Shown in pieces: positions 26,361-34,610 of a DNA stretch of 64,000 nt. Each line of letters opens with the position of its first letter. Position 1 is the stretch's first letter. The notes beneath the pieces were generated by a model. That model saw nothing but the letters and a program-made list of their open reading frames with translations, ran no database searches and had not been told where the DNA came from. The stretch covers positions 1 through 64,000 of the forward strand of contig NZ_JADBEJ010000008.1 in assembly GCF_014873915.1 (NCBI RefSeq), in the 5' to 3' direction. This DNA comes from Amycolatopsis roodepoortensis. GTDB taxonomy: Bacteria; Actinomycetota; Actinomycetes; Mycobacteriales; Pseudonocardiaceae. The position numbers and the translations under genes were made by a program.

Positions 26361-27373
26361 TTCGTCCCCCAGCAGTTCTCGAGGCCCCACTTGGTGTCCT
26401 GGCTTTCCACGCCGGGGATCGGCTTGTCCGTGATCACCGCGGAACCGGTGTTCACGAACCCGCTCGGCTTCTTCCCGGTCTTGGCGTATTCGACGGCGGC
26501 GAGGACGCCCTGCTCGGCCATCTTCTTGGGGAACTGCATGACCGTGGCGGCGTACTGGCCGTCGCGCACGTTCTTGACGCCTTCGCAGCCGCCGTCGATC
26601 GAGCCCATCACGATCCGGTCGACCAGGCCGCGGGCCTGGAGCGCGGCGTACGTGCCGCGGCCCATCGGCTCGTTCATCGTGTAGACGGCGTTGATGTCGG
26701 TGGTGCGCTGCAGCAGGTTCTCCACGCCCTGCTGCGCGAGGCTCTGGTCGCCGTTCGCGGGCGTCTTGCCCTTGATCTCCGGCGACGCGTCGGTCAGCCC
26801 GATGCCCTTGAGGAACCCGGTGTGCCGCTGGGTGTCCACTGTGGACCCGGCGGTGCCGTCCACCATGAACAGCTTCGGCGGCTTGCCCGCCAGCGCGGCC
26901 TTGACGTACGCGCCCTGCTGACGTCCGGCCTCGAAGTTGTCCGTGGCGAAGGTGGCGTCGACGGCGGTGTCCGGTTCGGTCGCCGTGTCGAGCGCGATCA
27001 CCAGCACCCCCGCCTTGCGGGCGCGGTCGATGGCGTCGAGCACGCCGGTCGAGGAACTCGGCGTGATCAGGATGGTGTTCGCACCCTGCTGCATGAGGTT
27101 CTCGATGGCCCGGACCTGGCCGTCGTTGTCGCCGTCGAACTGGCCGGCGAGCGCGCTGAACTCCGCGCCGTTCGCCTCGGCGGCGGCTTTGGCGGCCGCT
27201 CTCAGCTCCACGAAGTAGGGATTGGTGTCGGTCTTCGTGACCAGGCCGACCTTGGCCTTGCCACCACCGCCCGCGTTCGATCCGCCACCCCAGTGGCGTT
27301 CGACGGTGCACCCGGCCGAGGTCACCGCGAGTGCGGCGGCCATGGCGAGCGCGGCGAGACTGCGCTGTCTCAT
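26357..27373 (-). CDS. Sugar-binding lipoprotein, FrcB/RbsB-like
   Basis: This 338-residue ABC substrate-binding protein has a signal sequence ending in TSAGC (lipidated Cys about residue 22, a weak lipobox). It is followed by a Gly/Ser linker and a two-lobe periplasmic-binding-protein fold: VGLVTKTDTNPYF, NLMQQGANTILITPSSS, ALDTATEPDTAVDA. GGAGGG precedes ATG 27373. It diverges from the LacI gene, with a perfect operator between. The ligand is probably a pentose, hexose or polyol, and cannot be fixed by eye. Confidence 0.93.
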   Translation of the reverse strand: MRQRSLAALAMAAALAVTSAGCTVERHWGGGSNAGGGGKAKVGLVTKTDTNPYFVELRAAAKAAAEANGAEFSALAGQFDGDNDGQVRAIENLMQQGANTILITPSSSTGVLDAIDRARKAGVLVIALDTATEPDTAVDATFATDNFEAGRQQGAYVKAALAGKPPKLFMVDGTAGSTVDTQRHTGFLKGIGLTDASPEIKGKTPANGDQSLAQQGVENLLQRTTDINAVYTMNEPMGRGTYAALQARGLVDRIVMGSIDGGCEGVKNVRDGQYAATVMQFPKKMAEQGVLAAVEYAKTGKKPSGFVNTGSAVITDKPIPGVESQDTKWGLENCWGTK

Positions 27374-27438
27374 GGGGATGCCCTCCGATTCAAGGCTGTC
27401 CGTGATGGACCGGAAGGTAGACAGGGTTATGCTCAGTC

Positions 27439-27462
27439 GCAAGCGTTTGCGCAAACGCTTGC
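27439..27462. promoter_or_regulatory. 24-bp perfect LacI-type operator
   Basis: GCAAGCGTTTGC (27439-27450) is followed directly by its reverse complement GCAAACGCTTGC. It lies between the divergent sugar operon and lacI gene, 24 bp before the lacI ATG. The core AAACGCTT is typical of LacI-family sites, so one regulator probably controls both directions. Confidence 0.88.
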
Positions 27463-27485
27463 CAGCTGACTCCCGAGGATTGGTA

Positions 27486-28520
27486 ATGCCGCCGTCTCGC
27501 TCGTCCCGCCCCACCCAACGCGACATCGCCGAGCTGGCGGGCGTCTCGATCACCACCGTGTCCCACGTGGTCAACGGGACGAGGGCGGTGGCCGAGGACA
27601 CCAAGCTGGCGGTGCTGCGCGCGATCGAGCAGACCGGCTACACCGGCGACGCCATCGCCCGCTCGCTGGTGACCGGCGGGACCCGGTCGATCGGCGTCGC
27701 GATCTCCCTCGTCGCGAACCCGTACTTCGCCGCCCTGATCCAGGCGATCGAACGCGAAGCCGCGCTTGCCGGGTACACGGTCTTGCTCGCGGACACGCAC
27801 GACACCGTCGACACGGAGCGTGAGACCGTTCGGACCCTGCGTTCGCGCCGGGTCGACGGGCTGCTGATCACGCCGTCGCCGGGCGACGGATCGGTGATCG
27901 GCGAACTCGTCTCGCTCGACGTCCCGACCGTCCTCATCGACCGGCTCTCCACCCGCACCGACGTCGACCAGGTCGGCGCGGAGAACATCCAATCGACGTC
28001 CGCGCTGACCGCGCATCTGGCGTCGCTCGGGCATCAGCGGATCGGCATGATCAGCGGCACCGCCGGGCTGAGCACCAGCGAGGAGCGGATCCTCGGCTAT
28101 CGGCTGGGGCTCGGCCGCTCGGGTTTGACCTGGTCGGAGGAGCTGGTCGCGTGCGGCCAGTCCTCGCAGGCCGGTGGGGCGCTCGCGCTGAGCACGCTGC
28201 TCGCGCTGCCGGAGCCGCCGACGGCGCTGGTGGTCGCCAACGACACCATGATGGTCGGCGTGCTGCACGAGCTTCGGCGCCGCGGCCTGCGGGCGGGCGT
28301 CGACCTGCCAGTGGTGGTCTACGACGACGTCGAATGGGCCGATCTGGTCGATCCACCGCTGACCACGATGGCGCAGCCGATCGAGGAAATAGGCACACAG
28401 GCGGTACGCCTGTTGCTGGCCCGGATCAACGATCCGGCACGCAAGGCCCAGACGATGCGGATTCCGCCTACGCTCCGCCATCGCGCGTCCTGCGGATGCG
28501 CTCTCGTTCACTCACATTGA
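27486..28520 (+). CDS. LacI family regulator of the sugar operon
   Basis: This 344-residue repressor has an N-terminal HTH, TQRDIAELAGVSITTVSHVVNG (about 10-31), a hinge helix, and a sugar-binding domain beginning SIGVAISLVANPYF. The two-lobe domain ends TTMAQPIEEIGTQAVRLLL. GAGG lies before ATG 27486. The operator at 27439-27462 and the divergent transporter operon make its role clear. Its downstream neighbour is a paralogue without the HTH. Confidence 0.94.
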   Translation: MPPSRSSRPTQRDIAELAGVSITTVSHVVNGTRAVAEDTKLAVLRAIEQTGYTGDAIARSLVTGGTRSIGVAISLVANPYFAALIQAIEREAALAGYTVLLADTHDTVDTERETVRTLRSRRVDGLLITPSPGDGSVIGELVSLDVPTVLIDRLSTRTDVDQVGAENIQSTSALTAHLASLGHQRIGMISGTAGLSTSEERILGYRLGLGRSGLTWSEELVACGQSSQAGGALALSTLLALPEPPTALVVANDTMMVGVLHELRRRGLRAGVDLPVVVYDDVEWADLVDPPLTTMAQPIEEIGTQAVRLLLARINDPARKAQTMRIPPTLRHRASCGCALVHSH

Positions 28521-28608
28521 TGATTGTTGGGAGACTTTCCGGTCTCGCCGCCGAGTGACGCTCCGTCAGCCGTTACCGTCATTCAAGCTCGAATGAAGGC
28601 GTGGAGCG

Positions 28609-29478
28609 ATGACCGCACTGTCCCCGGCGTTACCCCTGTGGGAGGACACCCCTGTCACCCACCGGTTCGGGGTGGCCATGGCGATGCACGCGAACCCGTA
28701 TTCGGGTGAACTGGTCCGCGCCATCCGCCGCGCCGCACGCCGTCACGGCTGCGAGATCACCCTCGCCGACACCGGGGACAGCGTCGCCGAAGAGGCCGCG
28801 GTCATCCGCGCGCTGCGGGCGGACCGCGTCGACGGCGTCCTGCTCGTCCCGGCGGCCGGCGACGAAGCGGTGATCAACGGACTGGTCCGGATGGGCGTGC
28901 CGACCGTGCTCGTCGACCGGATGGCCGGCCGCAACGACGTCGACCAGGTCGGCTCCGAGAACATCCAGGCCGTGTGCGCGCTCGTGCGGCACCTCGCCGG
29001 GCTGCGGCACCGCAAGATCGGCTTCATCTCCGGCGAAGAGGACGTGACCACCTACGAGGAGCGGGCGCTGGGCTACCGGCTCGGCCTCGGCCGCTCCGGC
29101 CTCCGATGGACGTCGCAGCTGGTCGCGTGCGGGCAGTCGACCCCGGGCGGCGCGGCCGCCGCGACGGCGAAACTGCTCGACAGCTGGCCGTCGCCGACCG
29201 CGCTCGTGGTGGCGAGCGAGGCGATGATGATCGGCGTCCAGTACGAAGCGCACCGGCTCGGCATCCGGATCGGGCGGGATCTGGCGATCGTCGGCTACGG
29301 CGACATGGAGTGGGCGGGGCAGGTGACCCCGGCGGTCACCACCATGGCTCAGCCGATCGAGGAGATCGGACGCAAGGCCGTCGAACTCCTGCTGGCCCGG
29401 ATCACCGACCCTGAGCGACGACCCGAATCCGTACGGCTCGCACCGCGCTTCATCCACCGGCAGTCGTGCGGCTGCTGA
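28609..29478 (+). CDS. HTH-less LacI paralogue (free sugar-binding domain)
   Basis: This 289-residue protein matches the preceding LacI protein across the whole ligand-binding part: VDGVLL(V/I), VDRM/L, DVDQVG(S/A)ENIQ, EER(A/I)LGYRLGLGRSGL, LVACGQS and TTMAQPIEEIG. Its N-terminus has only about 18 residues before that domain, and the 88-bp gap is too short to hide an HTH. GGAG precedes the ATG. It cannot bind DNA alone by the usual route; it may form mixed dimers with the full regulator or sense sugar. Tandem duplication with loss is the simplest origin. Confidence 0.85.
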   Translation: MTALSPALPLWEDTPVTHRFGVAMAMHANPYSGELVRAIRRAARRHGCEITLADTGDSVAEEAAVIRALRADRVDGVLLVPAAGDEAVINGLVRMGVPTVLVDRMAGRNDVDQVGSENIQAVCALVRHLAGLRHRKIGFISGEEDVTTYEERALGYRLGLGRSGLRWTSQLVACGQSTPGGAAAATAKLLDSWPSPTALVVASEAMMIGVQYEAHRLGIRIGRDLAIVGYGDMEWAGQVTPAVTTMAQPIEEIGRKAVELLLARITDPERRPESVRLAPRFIHRQSCGC

Positions 29479-29525
29479 GTCACAAGTCGCTGGTGAGAAG
29501 CCCGCCGCCGGGTGATGATGGCGGA

Positions 29526-30059
29526 ATGACCGACCTGTGGACCGTGCACACCGCCGACCTCGAAGCAGGCGTGCTGAGGGCGGCACGCACTCTGCTGGAC
29601 GACGCCTTCGACGGCGATTTCAGCGACCACGACTGGGAGAACGCGCTCGGCGGCATGCACACGCTCGTCTGGGAGAGCGGCGAGCTGATCGGGCACGCGT
29701 CACTGGTCCAGCGGCGGCTCGTGCACGACGGACGGGTCCTCCGCACGGGTTATATCGAGGCGGTCGCCGTCCGGTCGGACCACCGGCGGCGCGGGCACGG
29801 CGCCGCGATGATGGACGCGCTGGAGCGGGTCCTGCGGAAGGCGTACGACCTCGGGGCGCTTTCGGCGTCCGATGAGGCGCTGGAGTTCTACGCGTCGCGA
29901 GGCTGGCTGCTGTGGCGCGGTACTTCGTCGGCCATGACGCCTTCGGGTATCGAGGCGACGAAGGAGGACGACGGGTCCATCCATGTGCTGCCGGTGGGGG
30001 TCACGCTGGATCTGGACGGGGAGATCACCTGCGATTGGCGGTCGGGCGACGTCTGGTGA
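29526..30059 (+). CDS. Aminoglycoside 2'-N-acetyltransferase-like protein, AAC(2')-I family
   Basis: This 177-residue GNAT enzyme resembles the chromosomal AAC(2')-I of mycobacteria along its length: DWENALGGMHTLVW, LRTGYIEAVAVRSDHRRRGHG (acetyl-CoA site), LGALSASDEALEFYASRGW and the C-terminal CDWRSGDVW. The family acetylates the 2'-amino group of aminoglycosides with acetyl-CoA. Whether it confers resistance here, or has a housekeeping substrate as proposed for mycobacterial homologues, is not known. ATG 29526 gives the expected length. It is monocistronic. Confidence 0.88.
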   Translation: MTDLWTVHTADLEAGVLRAARTLLDDAFDGDFSDHDWENALGGMHTLVWESGELIGHASLVQRRLVHDGRVLRTGYIEAVAVRSDHRRRGHGAAMMDALERVLRKAYDLGALSASDEALEFYASRGWLLWRGTSSAMTPSGIEATKEDDGSIHVLPVGVTLDLDGEITCDWRSGDVW

Positions 30060-30062
30060 CCT

Positions 30063-30084
30063 GCGTTTAGTCCTCTGAATGCGG
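30063..30084 (+). repeat. Single 22-bp unit of the TTTAGTCCTCTGAATGCGG family
   Basis: This is an exact copy of the unit at 2343-2364 in the opposite orientation, directly after the stop of the acetyltransferase gene. Confidence 0.75.
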
Positions 30085-30109
30085 GGCGCGCGGTCGTCTG
30101 GCGACCGTG

Positions 30110-30160
30110 TCGCGAAAGCCACTTTCGGGACGCCTGATGTCCCGAAAGTGGCTTTCGCGA
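30110..30160. terminator. Perfect 22-bp-arm hairpin, GCGAAAGCCACTTTCG family
   Basis: The arms 30110-30131 and 30139-30160 are exact reverse complements around a 7-nt loop. It lies between the convergent acetyltransferase and GH76 genes. Confidence 0.8.
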
Positions 30161-30180
30161 CGCACCACCTGGGGCTTCCC

Positions 30181-30206
30181 CCCGCATTTAGCCGACTAAA
30201 TGCGGG
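30181..30206. terminator. Short palindrome CCCGCATTTAG-CCGA-CTAAATGCGGG
   Basis: The 11-bp arms are perfect. It overlaps the end of the GH76 gene (stop at 30196-30198) and shares the CTAAATGCGGG end with the 22-bp dispersed unit. Confidence 0.65.
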
Positions 30207-31212
30207 GGTCGAGGGTGGCCGCGGCTTCCAGCAGCATCCACGCGCTCACCTGGACGGACAGGTCGCGTTCAGGAGCATCGGCGGCGAGGGGCAGCGAAGG
30301 CGCCGGAGTCGCCCAGTCCGCGCTGAAGAGCGGACCGTGCGGCGTCTCGGTGGCACCGGACCAGCAGGCGTCAGCCGACCGGATGACCAGTTCGCGCGCG
30401 ATCCCGCTCGGCGCCTGCGACGCCGCGAGCGCCAGGTACCGGGCGAGGATCCCGGCGAACAGACCGCCATCGCCGCCTTCTTGCCCCCGGATCACGCCGT
30501 TCGGGGCGACATGTTCAGCGACCGCGTGGATCGTCCGCTCCACTCTGTCCATTTCGGACAGTTCGAGGCAGGCGCCAAGGTAAACCCCTTGGCAGTACGT
30601 GAAAATATGCTTGACGAGTTCACCGCTGCCGACTCGCAGGCCATCCCACACCAGTCCGGAATCCGGGTCGACGAGCCGCTCGGTCATCCAGCCGGTCAGG
30701 CCACGCGCGTGTTCGGCGGCGCCTTCGCGGGCGTGGAAGATCGCGGCCGGGCCGTTCGCGGGCGCGTTCTTGAAGTCGTCGCCGACGCGCCACCAGATCC
30801 CGCCGCCCGCGTCGTCGGTCCAGCCTTCGCGCAGCCGCGAGCTGATCGCCTCCAGCCCGCCGCGGACGTCCAGCCCGAGATGCCCGACGCGTTGCAGCGC
30901 GAGGCCGAGCCAGGCGATGTCGTCGTAGTAGTCGTTGATCCACTTACCGAAGTTGCGCAGCCGCACGGACACCACGAACCGGTCGATCAGCTTCAGCCGA
31001 TCCGGTGAAGGGTCCCGCAGCTGGGCGTCGACGAGGGTGTCCAGCAGATGCGCCTGCCACCAGTAGTTCCAGTGCCAGTGGACGCGTTGTCCCGCCGACG
31101 GCGGCCAGCCGCTCCGGCCGAGCACGGTCCCGGGCAGCCCCCACACGCGGCGCAGATGCCGGTCGCGGATCGCGCGCTCGGCGATCGCGGCCCGGTCGGC
31201 GAGAGCAGTCAT
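30196..31212 (-). CDS. Glycoside hydrolase family 76 protein
   Basis: This 338-residue alpha/alpha-barrel enzyme resembles GH76 alpha-1,6-mannanases. NDYYDDIAWLGLALQR places the catalytic Asp pair at about 97-98, and the aromatic-rich HWHWNYWWQAHLLD is the substrate cleft. No signal peptide is seen, so it may act in the cytoplasm or be released otherwise. The substrate could be mannan-like envelope glycans, by family. It diverges from the molybdopterin oxidoreductase across an 88-bp gap with a palindromic operator. Confidence 0.88.
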   Translation of the reverse strand: MTALADRAAIAERAIRDRHLRRVWGLPGTVLGRSGWPPSAGQRVHWHWNYWWQAHLLDTLVDAQLRDPSPDRLKLIDRFVVSVRLRNFGKWINDYYDDIAWLGLALQRVGHLGLDVRGGLEAISSRLREGWTDDAGGGIWWRVGDDFKNAPANGPAAIFHAREGAAEHARGLTGWMTERLVDPDSGLVWDGLRVGSGELVKHIFTYCQGVYLGACLELSEMDRVERTIHAVAEHVAPNGVIRGQEGGDGGLFAGILARYLALAASQAPSGIARELVIRSADACWSGATETPHGPLFSADWATPAPSLPLAADAPERDLSVQVSAWMLLEAAATLDPRI

Positions 31213-31236
31213 CGCGCCATCATCCCTTGCCCGGTG

Positions 31237-31254
31237 ACATACCGCTCAGTATGT
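31237..31254. promoter_or_regulatory. Palindrome ACATAC-CGCTCA-GTATGT
   Basis: The core CATACCG/CAGTATG resembles TetR-family operators of the CATACYGnnCRGTATG type. It lies in the divergent gap between the GH76 and molybdopterin oxidoreductase genes, about 47 bp before the latter's start. No regulator gene adjoins. Confidence 0.6.
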
Positions 31255-31300
31255 TGGGAGGACTCCCGAACCCGCGAGGTGCTGCAAGACCACGGCGCAC

Positions 31301-33421
31301 GTGACCTGCCCGCTCTGCGAAGCCACCTGTGGGCTGGAGGTGACGATCGACGAGAAGAGCCTGGTCACCCGGGTGCAGGGTGACCGCGAGGACGTCTTCT
31401 CACAGGGCTACATCTGCCCGAAGGGCGCTTCGCTCGGCGCGCTGCACCATGACCCGGACAGGCTCACCGCCCCGCTGGTGAAACGCGACGGCGAGTTCGT
31501 GGAGGTCACCTGGGACGAGGCGTTCGCCGAGATCGACCGGCGGCTCCGGCCCATCATCGACGAGCACGGCAAGAACGCCGTCGCCGTCTACTCCGGCAAC
31601 CCGACGGTGCACAACGCGGCGCTGGTGCTCTACGGCCGCGTGTTCTTCAAAGCCTTGGGCACCAGGAACTTCTACACCGCGACCACGGTCGACCAGATGC
31701 CGAAGCACTTCTCCTCCGGTTACCTCTTCGGTGACCCGCAGGCCATTCCCGTCGCCGACCTCGACCGCACCGAGCACCTGCTCATCCTCGGCGCGAACCC
31801 GTTGGTGTCCAACGGAAGCCTGATGACCGCCCCGGACACCCGCGGGAGGCTGCGCGGGATCCAGAAGCGCGGCGGCAAGATCGTCGTCCTCGATCCGCGC
31901 CGCACCCGGACCGCGCAGCTCGCGGACGAGCACCACGCGATCCGGCCCGGCACCGACGCGTTGTTCCTGTTCGCACTGGTCAACGTCCTGTTCGCGGAGA
32001 GCCGCGTCACGCCGGGAGAGCACGTCACCGGTGTCGACGAGGTACGCGTGCTCTCGGAGCCCTTCACGCCGGAGGCGGTCGCGCCCGCGACCGGGATCGA
32101 CGCCGCCGAGATCCGCCGCATCGCGCTCGAACTCGCGAACGCCGGACGCGCCGCGGTGTACGGCCGGATGGGGACGACGACGCAGTCGTTCGGCACCGTC
32201 GCGAGCTGGCTGGTCGACGTCGTCAACACGCTGACCGGCAACCTCGATCGCGAAGGCGGCGTGATGTTCCCGCTGCCCGCGCTCTGGCGGCCGCGCCGGT
32301 CCTCGCCGTTCACCAGCGGCCGCTGGACGAGCCGGGTGCGCGGGTATCCCGAGGTGCTCGGCGAACTGCCGGTCGCCACGCTCGCGGACGAGATCGAGAC
32401 GCCCGGCGAAGGCCAGGTGCGGGCGCTGGTGACCATCAGCGGCAACCCGGCGCTGAGCACGCCCAACTCCGCGCGACTCACGGAAGCGTTGCGGCAGCTG
32501 GACTTCATGGTCTCGCTCGACGTGTACCTCAACGAGACCACGCGGCACGCCGACGTCATCCTGCCCGGGCCTTCACCGCTGGAGCGGCCGCATTACGACG
32601 TCGCGCTGTACGCGCTCGCCGTCCGCAACGTCGCGAACTGGACGCCGCAGGCGCTGGGGACCGAGATGCCGCAGGAGTGGGTGACCCTGCTGCGACTGGC
32701 AGGGATCGCCGCCGGCCAGGGCCCGGACGTCGACGTGGCCGCGTTCGACACGATGGTCGCCGGCGAGACGGCGCGGCGCACCGGCGTCGACCTGGCGCTC
32801 GCCGAAGGCCGCATGGGACCGGAGCGGATGATCGACCTGATGCTGCGCGGCGGACCGTACGGGCTGAGCCTGGCCGATCTCGAAGCCGCCCCGCACGGCA
32901 TCGACCTCGGCGCGCTGAAGCCACGGCTGCCGGAGGCGCTCGCCACCGCGAGCGGGAAGGTCGAGCTGGCGCCGGACGCGATCACCAAGGACGTCCCCCG
33001 CCTGCGCGCGGAGCTGGGCAAGACGCCGGACGGCGGGCTGTTGCTGATCGGACGACGGCACCTGAGCTCGAACAACTCGTGGATGCACAACCTGACGCCG
33101 CTGGTACGCGGCGGGAACCGGTGCACCGTCCAGGTTCACCCGGACGACGCCTCCCGCCTCGGGCTGACCGACGGCGGGCTCGCGGCGGTGACTTCGCGGG
33201 CGGGGAAGCTGGAAGCGCCGGTGGAGGTCACGGCCGACGTCCGGCCCGGCGTGGTGAGCATGCCGCACGGCTGGGGGCACGACCTCGACGGAACGCGGAC
33301 GAAGGTCGCCGCCGCGCACGCCGGGGTCAACTCGAACCTGGTCGCCGACGAGACCCTGCTCGACGTCCCGTCGGGGAACGCGGTGCTGAACGGGATCCCG
33401 GTGGAGGTGGCCCCCGCCTAG
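31301..33421 (+). CDS. Molybdopterin-dependent oxidoreductase (formate dehydrogenase/nitrate reductase superfamily)
   Basis: This 706-residue DMSO-reductase-family catalytic subunit has a 4Fe-4S cluster bound by Cys3, Cys6, Cys10 and Cys39 (CPLCEATC ... ICPKG), then the cofactor-binding domains (VYSGNP, LILGANPLVSNGS, VLDPRRTRTAQLAD) and the C-terminal dinucleotide-binding domain (NNSWMHNLTPLVRG, VSMPHGWGHD). The substrate is unknown, and no electron-transfer subunit or cofactor gene adjoins. The start at GTG 31301 leaves only two residues before the first cluster Cys and has no clear ribosome site, so translation may begin at a rarer codon upstream. Confidence 0.88.
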   Translation: MTCPLCEATCGLEVTIDEKSLVTRVQGDREDVFSQGYICPKGASLGALHHDPDRLTAPLVKRDGEFVEVTWDEAFAEIDRRLRPIIDEHGKNAVAVYSGNPTVHNAALVLYGRVFFKALGTRNFYTATTVDQMPKHFSSGYLFGDPQAIPVADLDRTEHLLILGANPLVSNGSLMTAPDTRGRLRGIQKRGGKIVVLDPRRTRTAQLADEHHAIRPGTDALFLFALVNVLFAESRVTPGEHVTGVDEVRVLSEPFTPEAVAPATGIDAAEIRRIALELANAGRAAVYGRMGTTTQSFGTVASWLVDVVNTLTGNLDREGGVMFPLPALWRPRRSSPFTSGRWTSRVRGYPEVLGELPVATLADEIETPGEGQVRALVTISGNPALSTPNSARLTEALRQLDFMVSLDVYLNETTRHADVILPGPSPLERPHYDVALYALAVRNVANWTPQALGTEMPQEWVTLLRLAGIAAGQGPDVDVAAFDTMVAGETARRTGVDLALAEGRMGPERMIDLMLRGGPYGLSLADLEAAPHGIDLGALKPRLPEALATASGKVELAPDAITKDVPRLRAELGKTPDGGLLLIGRRHLSSNNSWMHNLTPLVRGGNRCTVQVHPDDASRLGLTDGGLAAVTSRAGKLEAPVEVTADVRPGVVSMPHGWGHDLDGTRTKVAAAHAGVNSNLVADETLLDVPSGNAVLNGIPVEVAPA

Positions 33422-33431
33422 ATGTGGGAGG

Positions 33432-34085
33432 TCACCAGGCCTGGGAGAGGTCGGCGTGCTGCCGGACCCAGGCGTGCATGACGATCCCGGCGGCGACGCC
33501 GGCGTTGATCGAGCGGGTCGTGCCGAACTGCGCGATCGAGACGACCAGTGACGCCGTCTTCTGCGCCTCGGCCGACAGGCCCGGCCCTTCCTGGCCGAAC
33601 AGCAGGACACACTCGCGCGGCAGCTCGGCGGTCTCGACGGGCTGCGAGCCGGGGGTGTTGTCGACGGCGACCACGGCGAGCCCTTCCGTCGCGGCGAAGG
33701 TCAGCAGCCCATCGACGTCCTCGTGGTGGAGAAGGTGCTGGTAGCGGTCGGTCACCATGGCGCCGCGCCGGTTCCAGCGCCGCCGTCCGACGATGTGCAC
33801 CGCGGCGGCGGCGAAGGCGTTCGCCGTCCGGACCACGGTGCCGATGTTGTGGTCGTGCTGGAAGTTCTCGATCGCCACGTGGAACGGGTGCCGACGGCTG
33901 TCCACATCGGACACGATGGCCTCGCGCCGCCAGTAGCGGTACGGGTCGACGACGTTGCGGCGGTCGCCGTTGGCCAGGAGTTCGGGGTCGTAGCGCTCGT
34001 CCGAGGGCCACTCGCCCTCCCACGGACCGACGCCGACCTCTTCCTTCGCCACCCATTCGGTGGGACCGGCTTCTTCGAGACTCAC
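33432..34085 (-). CDS. TrmH/SpoU family RNA 2'-O-methyltransferase
   Basis: This 217-residue SPOUT-fold enzyme transfers methyl from S-adenosylmethionine to RNA. The knot motifs are visible: NIGTVVRTANAF (motif 1), LLFGQEGPGLS (motif 2) and SINAGVAAGIVMHAW (motif 3). A short N-terminal extension precedes the domain. The start is GTG 34085, because longer frames would run into the DUF2784 gene, which ends 15 bp upstream. The homologue near pyrE in M. tuberculosis (from memory) supports the annotation. Target RNA is not known. Confidence 0.88.
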   Translation of the reverse strand: MSLEEAGPTEWVAKEEVGVGPWEGEWPSDERYDPELLANGDRRNVVDPYRYWRREAIVSDVDSRRHPFHVAIENFQHDHNIGTVVRTANAFAAAAVHIVGRRRWNRRGAMVTDRYQHLLHHEDVDGLLTFAATEGLAVVAVDNTPGSQPVETAELPRECVLLFGQEGPGLSAEAQKTASLVVSIAQFGTTRSINAGVAAGIVMHAWVRQHADLSQAW

Positions 34086-34099
34086 CGGGTGATTGTCAC

Positions 34100-34492
34100 T
34101 CAGCCCATGCTGACGCGGTGCGCCGGTGCGTCCCCGTCGTGGTGGCGGTGACGCCAGCGCTGGTACGCGCCGATGTAGGAGATGATCACCGTCGCCATCG
34201 CGATCACGACGACGACCGGCAGCGACGAGCGCGGGAACACCGTGTCGTAGAGGTAGTACGCGTTGAAGCCGCCGGGCAGGTCGCCGAGACCCTGCTGGTG
34301 CCGGAAGTAGTTCTCCGCCGCCGTCAGCGGGCAGGGCCACGGGAAGACGTTGACAAGGACCCCCCATGCGGCGAAGAACACATGCACGAAGATCACCTTC
34401 GGCCACCGCCACGCGAGGAAACCACCGAATCCGATGAACAACAGCGCGAAAATGTGCACCGCGACTGTCACGTTCGCCAGGAAACCCGCCAC
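34100..34492 (-). CDS. DUF2784 family membrane protein
   Basis: This 130-residue integral membrane protein has three to four helices. WPCPLTAAENYFR in the middle is the mark of the DUF2784 family, whose function is unknown. A His-rich tail (RWRHRHHDGD) ends the chain. It lies just upstream of the SpoU gene on the same strand and is probably co-transcribed with it. Confidence 0.85.
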   Translation of the reverse strand: MAGFLANVTVAVHIFALLFIGFGGFLAWRWPKVIFVHVFFAAWGVLVNVFPWPCPLTAAENYFRHQQGLGDLPGGFNAYYLYDTVFPRSSLPVVVVIAMATVIISYIGAYQRWRHRHHDGDAPAHRVSMG

Positions 34493-34553
34493 CTCAAGCC
34501 CCCTTTCACACCCCTACCTGCGACGTTACCCCTCTCGTATTGAGAAACGCTCA

Positions 34554-34597
34554 CGAAAAAACGGGGCATCCTCCGTTCGCACGGAGGATGCCCCGTT
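34554..34597 (-). terminator. Intrinsic terminator of pyrE
   Basis: On the minus strand AACGGGGCATCCTCCGT pairs with ACGGAGGATGCCCCGTT around a 4-nt loop (34560-34597), then runs into six T. It lies 14 bp beyond the pyrE stop, so it is a classic factor-independent terminator and one of the few in this window. Confidence 0.9.
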
Positions 34598-34610
34598 CGG
34601 GACGCTTTAC

